Of a stretch of DNA of 64,000 nt, positions 1 through 14,002 are shown one piece after another. The notes beneath the pieces are model-generated. The model was not told the DNA's origin. It saw nothing but the letters and a program-made list of their open reading frames with translations, and made no database searches. Within the stretch, counting starts at the first letter, position 1, and every line of letters begins with the position of its first letter. Origin of the DNA: Hippophae tibetana (Eukaryota; Streptophyta; Magnoliopsida; Rosales; Elaeagnaceae); assembly GCA_037013495.1 (NCBI GenBank), contig CM072810.1:70788449-70852448 (forward strand), written 5' to 3'. The position numbers and the translations under genes are program-made.

Positions 1-125
1 TATTTGTTCTTCGTAAATAAAATTGTAGAAAAAAGAAGATGGTTTGTACTTTCTACAGTATTAAATAAAGAACATTTGATAAATCAGAGTTCCTATTTTA
101 CACGGCCATTACTTTTGACTCGGGT

Positions 126-650
126 GTGGAAACTTTTAGTATAATAAATCATATCGAAGATTGTAACGATTCCTTTAATCAGAGCATGGATTCCTATGAA
201 TATTATTTTTTGAAACCAAATTACACCGTTTACATCACATATCGAGAGTTTAAAATTTTCGTCGCACCTATTCCGTTTTTGTTTGCTTCCGGTTTTTTCA
301 ATGCCACCGTAAGAGCAATTGAGTTACTAACCAAGAGTGTTTTTAAAAAAAATTCTAAAGGACTCAATATCCAACAAATATTTTATAGATCATACAAAGA
401 TTCTCATGATCCTTCACAATTTTTAGTTTTGGAATATCAAATGGAAGGATTAATATTGGAAGCAATTATTTTTGTTTTATTTAATTATGGGCCTCTTATG
501 TTTTGCGATTTTGTTTCTACTGATTTGTGGAATTTAATTTGTCTTATTTATAATAAGTTATTTTATGCTTTAATTATTTACGGATTGATTAAGCATATTT
601 CACAACTAAATATCTCTACTAAGGTTGCATTAGATCTAGGGTTTTGTTGA
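126..650 (+). other. Longest surviving piece of the monomer's recurrent frame in M1 (174 codons)
   Basis: This frame is the M1 copy of an open reading frame that recurs at the same place in most monomers. The ancestral version would start at the ATG just after GGAAGA and run about 212 codons to the TGA in ACCTTTTGA. Here a TAA about 60 bp upstream removes that start, and a GTTGA change ends it early. The translation is hydrophobic, with apolar stretches near residues 43-60, 109-130 and 136-154, which could be membrane segments. I recognise no domain or motif. No copy in the window is open across the whole frame, so an active gene is unlikely; a fossil of coding sequence carried by the satellite is possible. 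Confidence 0.4.
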
Positions 651-651
651 T

Positions 652-659
652 TATATAAG
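652..659 (+). promoter_or_regulatory. TATATAAG word, TATA-box-like, one per monomer (example in M1)
   Basis: The word TATATAAG, followed by AAAACAACAACC, stands at the same place in nearly every monomer (for example 10521-10528). It matches the plant TATA-box consensus well. An AATAAA follows about 260 bp later (914-919 here). A short polyadenylated transcript per unit is conceivable, but nothing in the sequence shows that the word is used. In AT-rich DNA such words arise easily, and its conservation may only reflect homogenisation of the array. Confidence 0.25.
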
Positions 660-1720
660 AAAACAACAACCTTTTGAAAGAGGAAGAACTAATATAATAT
701 ATGAAAATGTTTTTTACCAAGATTTGTACATTTCTTCCAAGGGTTCTCGATGGAATGCCTGGATTCGACACATCAAAGGGAGTGATCATTAATTTTTGGC
801 GTCAAATGGTTGGGGTTTTAGGGACTTATTGATGTTGTTTTCGTTTGTGGATTTAATTTGGTAGTTCTTATTTAAATCTCCATCTCTTAGTCTTGATATT
901 TTTTTCTACGCTCAATAAATCTTTGTTCTTCGTAAATAAAATTGTAGGAAAAGTAAGATGGTTTCTACTTTTTACAGTATTAAAAAAAGAACATTTGATA
1001 AATCAGAGTTCCTATTTTACAGGGCCATTTCTTTTGACTCGGGTGTCGAACCTTTTAATATAATAAATCAATTCAATTTTTTTTGTATCCGGTTTATTAA
1101 ATTCCACCGTAAGAGCGATTGAGTTACTAACTAAGATTGTGTTTAAAAAAATTCTAAAGTTCTCAATATCCAACAAATATTCTATAGATAATAAAAAGAT
1201 TCTCATGATCCATCACAAGGGATAGATTTGGAATATCAAATGGAAGGATTAATGTTGTAAGCAATTATTTTTGTTTTATTTAATTATGGGCCTCTTATGT
1301 TTTGCGATTTTGTTTCTACTGAATTGTGGAATTTAATTTGTCTTATTTATAATAAGTATTTTTATGCTTTAATTATTTACAGATTGATTAAGCACATTTC
1401 ACCACTAAATATCTCTACTAAGGTTGCATTAGATCTAGGGTTTTGTTGCTTATATAAGAAAACAACAACCTTTTGAAGGAGGAAGAACTAGTATAATTAT
1501 TGAAAATGTTTTTTTACCAAGATTAGTACATTTCTTCCAAGGGTTCTTCATAGAATGCCTGGATTCGACACATCAAAGGGAGTGATCATTATTTTTTGGC
1601 GTCAAAAGGTTGTGGTTTTAGGGACTTATTGATGTTGTTTTGGTGTGTTGATTTAATTTCGTGGTTCTTTTTTAAACTCCGTCTCTTAGTCTTGATCTTT
1701 ATTTCTAAGCTCAATAAATC

Positions 1721-4700
1721 TTTGTTCTTCATAAAAAAATTGTAGGAAAAAGAAGATAGGTTTTACTTTTGACTCGGGTGTCGAAACTTTTAGTATAATA
1801 AATCAAATCGAGGATTGTAACGATTCCTTTAATCAGAGCATGGATTGCAAAGAATATTATTTTTTGAAACCAAATTACACTGTTGACATCACATACCGAG
1901 AGTTTAAAATTTTCGTCGCACCTATTCCGTTTTTTTTTTGCTTCCGGTTTTTTCAATGCCACCGTAAGAGAGATTGAGTTACTTACCCCGAGTGTGTTTA
2001 AAAAAATTCTAAAGTTGTCAATATCCAACAAATATACTATGTATCATACAAAGATTCTCATGATCCTTCACAAGGGTTAGATTTGGAATATCAAATGGAA
2101 GGATTAATGTTGGAAGCAATTATTTTTGTTTTCTTTAATTATAGGCCTCTTATGTTTTGCGATTTTGTTTCTACTGAATTGTGGAATTGAATTTATCTTA
2201 TTTATAATAAGTATTTTTATGCTTTAATTATTTACGGATTGATTAAGCACATTTAACAACTAAATATCTCTACTAAGGTTGCATTAGATCTAGGGTTTTG
2301 TTGCTTATATAAGAAAACAACAACCTTTTGAAAGAGGAAGAACTAGTATAATTAATGAAAATGTTTTTTACGAAGATTTGTACATTTCTTCCAAGGGTTC
2401 TCAATGGAATGCCTAGATTTGACACATCAAAGGGAGTGATCATTATTTTTTGGCGTCAAATGGTTGGGGTTTTAGGGACTTATTGATGTTGTTTTCGTGT
2501 GTGGATTTAATTTGGTAGTTCTTCTTTAAATCTCCATCTCTTAGTCTTGATATTTTTTTCTACGCTCAATAAATCTTTGTTCTTCGTAAATAAAATTGTA
2601 GGAAAAGTAATATGGTTTCTACTTTTTACAATTTTAAAAAAAGAACATTTTATAAATCAGAGTTCCTATTTTACAGGGCCATTGCTTTTGACTCGGGTGT
2701 CGAAACTTTTAATATAAAAACTTAATTCAATTTTTTTTGTATCCGATTTATTAAATGCCACCGTAAGAGCGATTGAGTTACTAACTAAGATTGTGTTTAA
2801 AAAAATTCTAAAGCTCTCAATATCCAACAAATATTCTATAGATCATAAAAAGATTCTCATGATCCATCACAAGGGATAGATTTGGAATATCAAATGGAAG
2901 GATTAATGTTGTAAGCAATTATTTTTGTTTTATTTAATTATGGGCCTCTTATGTTTTGTGATTTTGTTTCTACTGAATTGTGGAATTTAATTTGTCTTAT
3001 TTATAATAAGTATTTTTATGCTTTAATTATTTACAGATTGATTAAGCACATTTCACCACTAAATATCTCTACTAAGGTTGTATTAGATCTAGGGTTTTGT
3101 TGCTTATATAAGAAAACAACAACCTTTTGAAGGAGGAAGAACTAGAATAATTATTGAAAATGTTTCTTTACCAAGATTTGTACATTTCTTCCAAGGGTTC
3201 TTGATAGAATGCCTGGATTCGACACATCAAAGGGAGTGATCATTATTTATTGACGTCAAAAGGTTTTTGTTTTAGGGACTTATTGATGTTGTTTTGGTGT
3301 GTTGATTTAATTTCGTGGTTCTTTTTTAAATCTCCGTCTCTTAGTCTTGATCTTTATTTCTAAGCTCAATAAATCTTTGTTCTTCATAAAAAAATTGTAG
3401 GAAAAAGAAGATGGGTTTTACTTTTGACTCGGGTGTCGAAACTTTTAGTATAATAAATCAAATCGAGGATTGTAACGATTCCTTTAATCAGAGCATGGAT
3501 TGCAAAGAATATTATTTTTTGAAACCAAATTACACCGTTGACATCACATACCGAGAGTTTAAAATTTTCGTCGCACCTATTCCATTTTTTTTTGCTTCCG
3601 GTTTTTTCAATGCCACCGTAAGAGAGATTGAGTTACTTACCCCGAGTGTGTTTAAAAAAATTCTAAAGTTGTCAATATCCAACAAATATACTATGTATCA
3701 TACAAAGATTCTCATGTTCCTTCACAAGGGTTAGATTTGGAATATCAAATGGAAGGATTAATGTTGGAAGCAATTATTTTTGTTTTCTTTAATTATAGGC
3801 CTCTTATGTTTTGCGATTTTGTTTCTACTGAATTGTGGAATTTAATTTATCTTATTTATAATAAGTATTTTTATGCTTTAATTATTTACGGATTGATTAA
3901 GCACATTTAACAACTAAATATCTCTACTAAGGGTGCATTAGATCTAGGGTTTTGTTGCTTATATAAGAAAACAACAACCTTTTGAAAGAGGAAGAACTAG
4001 TATAATTAATGAAAATGTTTTTTACGAAGATTTGTACATTTCTTCCAAGGGTTCTCAATGGAATGCCTAGATTTGACACATCAAAGGGAGTGATCATTAT
4101 TTTTTGGCGTCAAATGGTTGGGGTTTTAGGGACTTATTGATGTTGTTTTCGTGTGTGGATTTAATTTGGTAGTTCTTCTTTAAATCTCCATCTCTTAGTC
4201 TTGATATTTTTTTCTACGCTCAATAAATCTTTGTTCTTCGTAAATAAAATTGTAGGAAAAGTAATATGGTTTCTACTTTTTACAATTTTAAAAAAAGAAC
4301 ATTTTATAAATCAGAGTTCCTATTTTACAGGGCCATTGCTTTTGACTCGGGTGTCGAAACTTTTAATATAAAAACTTAATTCAATTTTTTTTGTATCCGA
4401 TTTATTAAATGCCACCGTAAGAGCGATTGAGTTACTAACTAAGATTGTGTTTAAAAAAATTCTAAAGCTCTCAATATCCAACAAATATTCTATAGATCAT
4501 AAAAAGATTCTCATGATCCATCACAAGGGATAGATTTGGAATATCAAATGGAAGGATTAATGTTGTAAGCAATTATTTTTGTTTTATTTAATTATGGGCC
4601 TCTTATGTTTTGTGATTTTGTTTCTACTGAATTGTGGAATTTAATTTGTCTTATTTATAATAAGTATTTTTATGCTTTAATTATTTACAGATTGATTAAG

Positions 4701-5029
4701 CACATTTCACCACTAAATATCTCTACTAAGGTTGTATTAGATCTAGGGTTTTGTTGCTTATATAAGAAAACAACAACCTTTTGAAGGAGGAAGAACTAGT
4801 ATAATTATTGAAAATGTTTTTTTACCAAGATTAGTACATTTCTTCCAAGGGTTCTTGATAGAATGCCTGGATTCGACACATCAAAAGGAGTGATCATTAT
4901 TTTTTGGCGTCAAAAGGTTGTGGTTTTAGGGACTTATTGATGTTGTTTTGGTGTGTTGATTTAATTTCGTGGTTCTTTTTTAAATCTCCGTCTCTTAGTC
5001 TTGATCTTTATTTCTAAGCTCAATAAATC
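1721..5029 (+). repeat. Dimeric higher-order repeat, two copies of about 1654 bp
   Basis: The unit is one 855-bp monomer followed by one 800-bp monomer. Copy 1 is 1721-3375 and copy 2 is 3376-5029. They match almost base for base, including rare variants such as the premature CACATTTAAC in the long half and AATATAAAAACTTAATTC in the short half. Observed differences are small, for example GATCCTTC versus GTTCCTTC near 3718. The pattern continues less exactly into 5030-6680. Confidence 0.88.
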
Positions 5030-8000
5030 TTTGTTCTTCATAAAAAAATTGTAGGAAAAAGAAGATGGGTTTTACTTTTGACTCGGGTGTTGAAACTTTT
5101 AGTATAATAAATCAAATCGAAGATTGTAACGATTCCGTTAATCAGAGCATGGTTGCAAAGAATATTATTTTTTGAAACCAAATTACACCGTTGACATCAC
5201 ATACCGAGATTTTAAAATTTTCGTCGCACCTATTCCGTTTTTTTTTGCTTCCGGTTTTTTCAATGCCACCGTAAGAGAGATTGAGTTACTTACCCATAGT
5301 GCGTTTAAAAAATTCTAAAGTTGTCAATATCCAACAAATATACTATGTATCATACAAAGATTCTCATGATCCTTCACAAGGGTTAGATTTGGAATATCAA
5401 ATGGAAGGATTAATGTTGGAAGCAATTATTTTTGTTTTCTTTAATTATAGGCCTCTTATGTTTTGCGATTTTGTTTCTACTGAATTGTGGAATTTAATTT
5501 ATCTTATTTATAATAAGTATTTTTCTGCTTTAATTATTTACGGATTGATTAAGCACATTTCACAACTAAATATCTCTACTAAGGTTGCATTAGATCTAGG
5601 GTTTTGTTGCTTATATAAGAAAACAACAACCTTTTGAAGGAGGAAGAACTAGTATAATTAATAAAAATGTTTGATTACCAAGATTTGTATATTTCTTCCA
5701 AGGGTTCTCGATGTAATGCCTGGATTCGACCCATCAAAGGGAGTGATCATAATTTTTGGCGTCAAATGGTTGGGGTTTTAGGGACGTATTGATCTTGTTT
5801 TCGTGTGTGGATTTAATTTGGTAGTTCTTCTTTAAATCTCCATCTCTTAGTCTTGATATTTTTTTCTACGCTCAATAAATCTTTGTTCTTCGTAAATAAA
5901 ATTGTAGGAAAAGTAAGATGGTTTCTACTTTTTATAGTATTAAAAAAAGAACATTTGATAAATCAGAGTTCGTATTTTACAGGGCCATTACTTTTGACTC
6001 GGGTGTCGAACCTTTTAATATAATAAATCAATTCAATTTTATTTGTATCCGGTTTATTAAATGCCACCATAAGAGCGATTGAGTTACTAACTAAGATTGT
6101 GTTTAAAAAATTCTAAAGTTGTCAATATCCAAGAAATATTCTATAGATCATACAAAGATTCTCATGATCCTTCACAAGGGTTAGATTTGGAATATCAAAT
6201 GGAAGGATTAATGTTGGAAGCAATTATTTTTGTTTTTTTTAATTATGGGCCTCTTATGTTTTGCGATTTTGTTTCTACTGAATTATGGAATTTAATTTGT
6301 CTCATTTATTATAATTATTTTTATGCTTTAATTATTTACGGATTGATTAAGCACATTTCACAACTAAATATCTCTACTAAGGTTGCATTAGATCTAGGGT
6401 TTTGTTGCTTATATAAGAAAACAACAACCTTTTGAAGGAGGAAGAACTAGTATAATTAATGAAAATGGTTTTTTACCAAGATTTGTACATTTCTTCCAAG
6501 GCTTCTCGATGGAATGCCTAGAGTCGACACATCAAAGGGAGTGATCATTATTTTTTGGCGTCAAATGGTTGGGGTTTTAGGGACTTATTGATCTTGTTTT
6601 CGTGTGTGGATTTAATTTGGTAGTTCTTCTTTAAATCTCCATCTCTTAGTCTTGATATTTTTTTCTACGCTCAATAAATCTTTGTTCTTCGTAAATAAAA
6701 TTGTAGGAAAAGTAAGATGGTTTCTACTTTTTACAATTTTAAAAAAAGAACATTTGATAAATCAGAGTTCCTATTTTACAGGGCCATTGCTTTTGACTCG
6801 GGTGTCGAAACTTTTAATATAATAAATCAATTCAATTTTTTTTGTATCCGGTTTATTAAATGCCACCGTAAGAGCGATTGAGTTACTAACTAAGATTGTG
6901 TTTAAAAAAATTCTAAAGCTCTCAAAATCCAACAAATATTCTATAGATCATAAAAAGATTCTCATGATCCATCACATGGGATAGATTTGGAATATCAAAT
7001 GGAAGGATTAATGTTGTAAGCAATTATTTTTGTTTTATTTAATTATGGGCCTCATATGTTTTGTGATTTTGTTTCTACTGAATTGTGGAATTTAATTTGT
7101 CTTATTTATAATAAGTATTTTTATGCTTTAGTTATTTACAGATTGATTAAGCACATTTCACCACTAAATATCTCTACTAAGGTTGTATTAGATCTAGGGT
7201 TTTGTTGCTTATATAAGAAAACAACAACCTTTTGAAGGAGGAAGAACTAGTATAATTATTGAAAATGTTTTTTTACCAAGATTAGTACATTTCTTCCAAG
7301 GGTTCTTGATAGAATGCCTGGATTCGACACATCAAAGGGAGTGATCATTATTTTTTGGCGTCAAAAGGTTGTGGTTTTAGGGACTTATTGATGTTGTTTT
7401 GGTGTGTTGATTTAATTTCGTGGTTCTTTATTAAATCTCCGTCTCTTAGTCTTGATCTTTATTTCTAAGATCAATAAATCTTTGTTCTTCATAAAAAAAT
7501 TGTAGGAAAAAGAAGATGGGTTTTACTTTTGACTCGGGTGTCGAAACTTTTAGTATAATAAATCAAATCGAGGATTGTAACGATTCTTTTAATCAGAGCA
7601 TGGATTGCAAAGAATATTATTTTTTGAAACCAAATTACACCGTTGACATCACATACCGAGAGTTTAAAATTTTCGTCGCATCTAATCCGTTTTTTTTTGC
7701 TTCCGGTTTTTTCAATGCCACCGTAAGAGAGATTGAGTTACTTACCCCGAGTGTGTTTAAAAAAATTCTAAAGTTGTCAATATCCAACAAATATACTATG
7801 TATCATACAAAGATTCTCATGATCCTTCACAAGGGTTAGATTTGGAATATCAAATGGAAGGATTAATGTTGGAAGCAATTATTTTTGTTTTCTTTAATAA
7901 TAGGCCTCTTATGTTTTGCGATTTTGTTTCTACTGAATTGTGGAATTTAATTTATCTTATTTATAATAAGTATTTTTATACTTTAATTATTTACGGATTG

Positions 8001-10825
8001 ATTAAACACATTTAACAACTAAATATCTCTACTAAGGTTGCATTAGATCTACGGTTTTGTTGCTTATATAAGAAAACAACAACCTTTTGAAGAAGGAAGA
8101 ACTAGTATAATTAATGAAAATGTTTTTTTACCAAGATTTGTACATTTCTTCCAACGGTTCTCGATGGAATGCCTAGAGTCGACACATCAAAGGGAGTGAT
8201 CATTATTTTTTGGCGTCAAATGGTTGGGGTTTTAGGGACTTATTGATCTTGTTTTCGTGTGTGGATTTAATTTGGTAGTTCTTCTTTAAATCTCCATCTC
8301 TTAGTCTTGATATTTTTTTCGATGCTCAATAAATCTTTGTTCTTCGTAAATAAAATTGTAGGAAAAGTAAGATGGTTTCTACTTTTTACAGTATTAAAAA
8401 AAGAACATTTGATAAATGAGAGTTCCTATTTTACAGGGCCATTACTTTTGACTCGGGTGTCGAAACTTTTAATATAATAAATCAATTCAATTTTTTTTGT
8501 ATCCGGTTTATTAAATGCCACCGTAAGAGCGATTGAGTTACTAACTAAGATTGTGTTTAAAAAAATTCTAAAGTTCTCAATATCCAATAAATATTCTATA
8601 GATCATACAAAGATTCTCATGATCCATCACATGGGATAGATTTGGAATATCAAATGGAAGGATTAATGTTGGAAGCAATTATTTTTGTTTTATTTAATTA
8701 TGGGTCTCTTATGTTTTGCGATTTTGTTTCTACTGAATTGTGGAATTTAATTTGTCTTATTTATAATAAGTATTTTTATGCTTTAATTATTTGCGGATTG
8801 ATTAAGCACATTTCACCACTAAATATCTCTACTAAGGTTGCATTAGATCTAGGGGTTTGTTGCTTATATAAGAAAACAACAACCTTTTGAAGGAGGAAGA
8901 ACTAGTATAATTATTGAAAATGTTGTTTTTTACCAAGATTAGTACATTTCTTCCAAGGGTTCTTGATAGAATGCCTGGATTCGACACATCAAAGGGAGTG
9001 ATCATTATTTTTTGGCGTCAAAAGGTTGTGGTTTTAGGGACTTATTGATGTTGTTTTGGTGCATTGATTTAATTTCGTGGTTCTTTTTTAAATCTCCGTC
9101 TATTAGTCTCGATCTTTATTTCTAAGCTCAATAAATCTTTGTTCTTCATAAAAAAAATTTAGGAAAAAGAAGATGGGTTTTACTTTTGACTCGGGTGTCG
9201 AAACTTTTAGTATAATAAATCAAATCGAAGATTGTAACGATTCTGTTAATCAGAGCATGGATAGCAAAGAATATTATTTTTTGAAACCAAATTACACCGT
9301 TGACATCACATACCGAGATTTTAAAATTTTCGTCGCACCTATTCCGTTTTTTTTTGCTTCCGGTTTTTTCAATGCCACCGTAAGAGAGATTGAGTTACTT
9401 ACCCAGAGTGTGTTTAAAAAAATTCTAAAGTTGTCAATATCCAACAAATATACTATGTATCATACAAAGATTCTCATGATCCTTCCCAAGGGTTAGATTT
9501 GGAATATCAAATGGAAGGATTAATGTTGGAAGCAATTATTTTTGTTTTCTTTAATTATAGGCCTCTTATGTTTTTCGATTTTGTTTCTACTGAATTGTGG
9601 AATTGAATTTATCTTATTTATAATAAGTATTTTTATGCTTTAATTATTTACGGATTGATTAAGCACATTTCACAACTAAATATCTCTACTAAGGTTGCAT
9701 TAGATCTAGGGTTTTGTTGCTTATATAAGAAAACAACAACCTTTTGAAGGAGGAAGAACTAGTATAATTAATAAAAATGTTTGATTACCAAGATTTGTAC
9801 ATTTCTTCCAAGGGTTGTCGATGTAATGCCTGGATTCGACCCATCAAAGGGAGTGATCATTATTTTTTGGCATCAAATGGTTGGGGTGTTAGGGACTTAT
9901 TGATGTTGTTTTCGTGTGTGGATTTAATTTGGTAGTTCTTCTTTAAATCTCCATCTCTTAGTCTTGATCGTTTTTTCTACGCTCAATAAATCTTTGTTCT
10001 TCGTAAATAAAATTGTAGGAAAAGTAAGATGGTTTCTACTTTTTATAGTATTAAAAAAAGAAGATTTGATAAATCAGAGTTCGTATTTTACAGGGCCATT
10101 ACTTTTGACTCGGGTGTCGAACCTTTTAATATAATAAATCAATTCAATTTTATTTGTATCCGGTTTGTTAAATGCCACCATAAGAGGGATTGAGTTACTA
10201 ACTAAGATTGTGTTTAAAAAATTCTAAAGTTGTCAATATCCAAGAAATATTCTATAGATCATACAAAGATTCTCATGATCCTTCACAAGGGTTAGATTTG
10301 GAATATCAAATGGAAGGATTAATGTTGGAAGCAATTGTTTTTGTTTTATTTAATTATAGGCCTTTTATGTTTTGCGATTTTGTTTCTACTAAATTGTGGA
10401 ATTTAATTTGTCTTATTTAGAATAAGTATTTTTATGCTTTTATTATTTACGGATTGATTAAGCACATTTCACAACTAAATATCCCTACTAAGGTTGCATT
10501 ACATCTAGGGTTTTGTTGCTTATATAAGAAAATAACAACCTTTTGAAGGAGAAAGAACCAGTATAATTAATGAAATTTTTTTTTCCAAGCTTTGTATATT
10601 TCTTCCAAGGGTTCTCGATGGAATGCCTGGATTCGACACATCAAAGGGCGTGATCATTATTTTTTGGCGTCAAAAGGTTGGGGTTTTAGGGACTTATTGA
10701 TGTTATTTTCGTGTGTGGATTTAATTTCGTAGTTCTTTTTTAAATCTCCGTCTTTGAGTCTTGATCTTTATTTCTAAGCTCAATAAATCATTGTTCTTCG
10801 TAAATAAAATTGTAGGAAAAGGAAG

Positions 10826-11368
10826 ATGGTTCCTACTTCTTACAGTATTAAAAAAAGAACATTTGATAAATCAGAGTTCCTATTATACACGGCCATTACT
10901 TTTGACTCGGGTGTTGAAACTTTTAATATAATAAATCAATTCAAAGCTTGTAAAGATTCCTATAATCAGAGGATGGATTGCGAAGAATATTATTTTTTGA
11001 AACCAAATTACACCATTAACATCACATACCGAGAGTTTAAAATTTTCGTCGCACCTATTCCGTTTTTTTTTTGCTTCCGGTTTTTTCAAGGCACCCTAAG
11101 AGCGATTGAGTTACTAAACAAGGGTGTGTTTAAAAAAAATTCAAAAGGTCTCAATATCCAAAAAATATTCTATAGATCATACAAAGATTCTCATGATCCT
11201 TCACAAGGGTTAGTTTTGGAATATCAAATGGAAGGATTAATGTTGGAAGCAATTTTTTTTGTTTTATTTAATTATGGGCCTCTTATGTTTTGCGATTTTG
11301 TTTCTACTGAATTGTGGAATTTAATTTGTCTAATTTATAATAAGTATTTTTATGCTTTAATTATTTAG
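10826..11368 (+). other. Recurrent monomer frame, 180 codons open from the ancestral ATG (M14)
   Basis: This is one of the two longest frames of the array and keeps the ancestral start: ATG lies directly after GGAAG, about 36 bp past the anchor. It ends at a TAG where most monomers read TTATTTACGG. Between residues about 75 and 90 it is read in a shifted frame: the poly-T tract has one T more (10 instead of 9), and the following CAAGGCACCCTAAG is one base shorter than the usual CAATGCCACCGTAAG. The two changes cancel and the downstream frame is restored. An identical arrangement sits 2634 bp downstream through the trimer duplication. Product unknown. Confidence 0.4.
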
Positions 11369-13459
11369 GGATTGATTAAGCACATTTCACAACTAAATAT
11401 CTCTACTAAGGTTGCATTAGATCTAGGGTTTTGTTGCTTATATATGAAAACAACAACCTTTTGAAGAGGAAGAACTAGTATAATTAATGAAAATGTTTTT
11501 TTACCAAGATTTGTACATTTCTTCCAAGGGTTCTTGATGCAATGCCTGGATTCGAGACATAAAAGGGAGTGATCATTATTTTTTGGCGTCAAAAGGTTGT
11601 GGTTTTAGGGACTTATTGATGTTGTTTTCGTGTGTGGATTTAATTTCGTAGTTATTTTTAAATCTCCGTCTCTTAGTCTTGTTCTTTATTTCTAAGCTCA
11701 ATAAATCTTTGTTCTTCGTAAAAAAAATTGTAGGAAAAGGAAGATGGTTTCTACTTTTTATAGTATTAAAAAAAGAACATTTGATAAATCAGAGTTCCTA
11801 TTTTACGTAGCCATTACTTTTGACTCGGGTGTCGAAACTTTTAGTATAATAAATCAAATCGAAGATTGTAACGATTCCGTTAATCAGAGCATGGATTGCA
11901 AAGAATATTATTTTTTGAAACCAAATTACACCGTTGACATCACATACCGAGATTTTAAAATTTTCGTCGCACCTATTCCGTTTTTTTTTGCTTCCGGTTT
12001 TTTCAATGCCACCGTAAGAGAGATTGAGTTACTTACCCAGAGTGTGTTTAAAAAAATTCTAAAGTTGTCAATATCCAACAAATATACTATGTATCATACA
12101 AAGATTCTCATGATCCTTCCCAAGGGTTAGATTTGGAATATCAAATGGAAGGATTAATGTTGGAAGCAATTATTTTTGTTTTCTTTAATTATAGGCCTCT
12201 TATGTTTTTCGATTTTGTTTCTACTGAATTGTGGAATTGAATTTATCTTATTTATAATAAGTATTTTTATGCTTTAATTATTTACGGATTGATTAAGCAC
12301 ATTTCACAACTAAATATCTCTACTAAGGTTGCATTAGATCTAGGGTTTTGTTGCTTATATAAGAAAACAACAACCTTTTGAAGGAGGAAGAACTAGTATA
12401 ATTAATAAAAATGTTTGATTACCAAGATTTGTACATTTCTTCCAAGGGTTGTCGATGTAATGCCTGGATTCGACCCATCAAAGGGAGTGATCATTATTTT
12501 TTGGCATCAAATGGTTGGGGTGTTAGGGACTTATTGATGTTGTTTTCGTGTGTGGATTTAATTTGGTAGTTCTTCTTTAAATCTCCATCTCTTAGTCTTG
12601 ATCGTTTTTTCTACGCTCAATAAATCTTTGTTCTTCGTAAATAAAATTGTAGGAAAAGTAAGATGGTTTCTACTTTTTATAGTATTAAAAAAAGAAGATT
12701 TGATAAATCAGAGTTCGTATTTTACAGGGCCATTACTTTTGACTCGGGTGTCGAACCTTTTAATATAATAAATCAATTCAATTTTATTTGTATCCGGTTT
12801 GTTAAATGCCACCATAAGAGGGATTGAGTTACTAACTAAGATTGTGTTTAAAAAATTCTAAAGTTGTCAATATCCAAGAAATATTCTATAGATCATACAA
12901 AGATTCTCATGATCCTTCACAAGGGTTAGATTTGGAATATCAAATGGAAGGATTAATGTTGGAAGCAATTGTTTTTGTTTTATTTAATTATAGGCCTTTT
13001 ATGTTTTGCGATTTTGTTTCTACTAAATTGTGGAATTTAATTTGTCTTATTTAGAATAAGTATTTTTATGCTTTTATTATTTACGGATTGTTTAAGCACA
13101 TTTCACAACTAAATATCCCTACTAAGGTTGCATTACATCTAGGGTTTTGTTGCTTATATAAGAAAACAACAACCTTTTGAAGGAGAAAGAACCAGTATAA
13201 TTAATGAAATTTTTTTTTCCAAGCTTTGTATATTTCTTCCAAGGGTTCTCGATGGAATGCCTGGATTCGACACATCAAAGGGCGTGATCATTATTTTTTG
13301 GCGTCAAAAGGTTGGGGTTTTAGGGACTTATTGATGTTATTTTCGTGTGTGGATTTAATTTCGTAGTTCTTTTTTAAATCTCCGTCTTTGAGTCTTGATC
13401 TTTATTTCTAAGCTCAATAAATCATTGTTCTTCGTAAATAAAATTGTAGGAAAAGGAAG

Positions 13460-14002
13460 ATGGCTCCTACTTCTTACAGTATTAAAAAAAGAACATTTGA
13501 TAAATCAGAGTTCCTATTATACACGGCCATTACTTTTGACTCGGGTGTTGAAACTTTTAATATAATAAATCAATTCAAAGCTTGTAAAGATTCCTATAAT
13601 CAGAGGATGGATTGCGAAGAATATTATTTTTTGAAACCAAATTACACCATTAACATCACATACCGAGAGTTTAAAATTTTCGTCGCACCTATTCCGTTTT
13701 TTTTTTGCTTCCGGTTTTTTCAAGGCACCCTAAGAGCGATTGAGTTACTAAACAAGGGTGTGTTTAAAAAAAATTCAAAAGGTCTCAATATCCAAAAAAT
13801 ATTCTATAGATCATACAAAGATTCTCATGATCCTTCACAAGGGTTAGTTTTGGAATATCAAATGGAAGGATTAATGTTGGAAGCAATTTTTTTTGTTTTA
13901 TTTAATTATGGGCCTCTTATGTTTTGCGATTTTGTTTCTACTGAATTGTGGAATTTAATTTGTCTAATTTATAATAAGTATTTTTATGCTTTAATTATTT
14001 AG
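13460..14002 (+). other. Duplicate of the 180-codon monomer frame (M17)
   Basis: This copy lies exactly 2634 bp after the one at 10826-11368 and differs in the translation only at the second residue (Ala for Val). It has the same compensating plus-one and minus-one changes around the poly-T tract and the same early TAG. Because it is a segmental copy, it is not independent evidence for conservation of the frame. Confidence 0.4.

Larger units (their letters stand above)
1..9179 (+). repeat. Sub-array A: mixed full-length and deletion-form monomers (M1-M12)
   Basis: Monomer starts are 3, 922, 1721, 2576, 3376, 4230, 5030, 5882, 6681, 7481, 8336 and 9138. M1 is full length (919). M2, M4, M6, M8, M9 and M11 are about 800 bp: about 119 bp is missing between AATCAATTCAA and the poly-T tract. 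M3, M5, M7, M10 and M12 are 852-855 bp: about 62 bp is missing between the ATGG after the anchor and the ACTTTTGACTCGGG block. The two deletion forms mostly alternate, giving a dimer of about 1654 bp. M3-M4 (1721-3375) and M5-M6 (3376-5029) are near-identical copies of that dimer. Confidence 0.9.

Noticed and set aside
2690..2715. Possible CENP-B-box-like word around GACTCGGGTGTCGAAAC.
   Set aside because: The spacing and order of the core bases do not fit the box on either strand.
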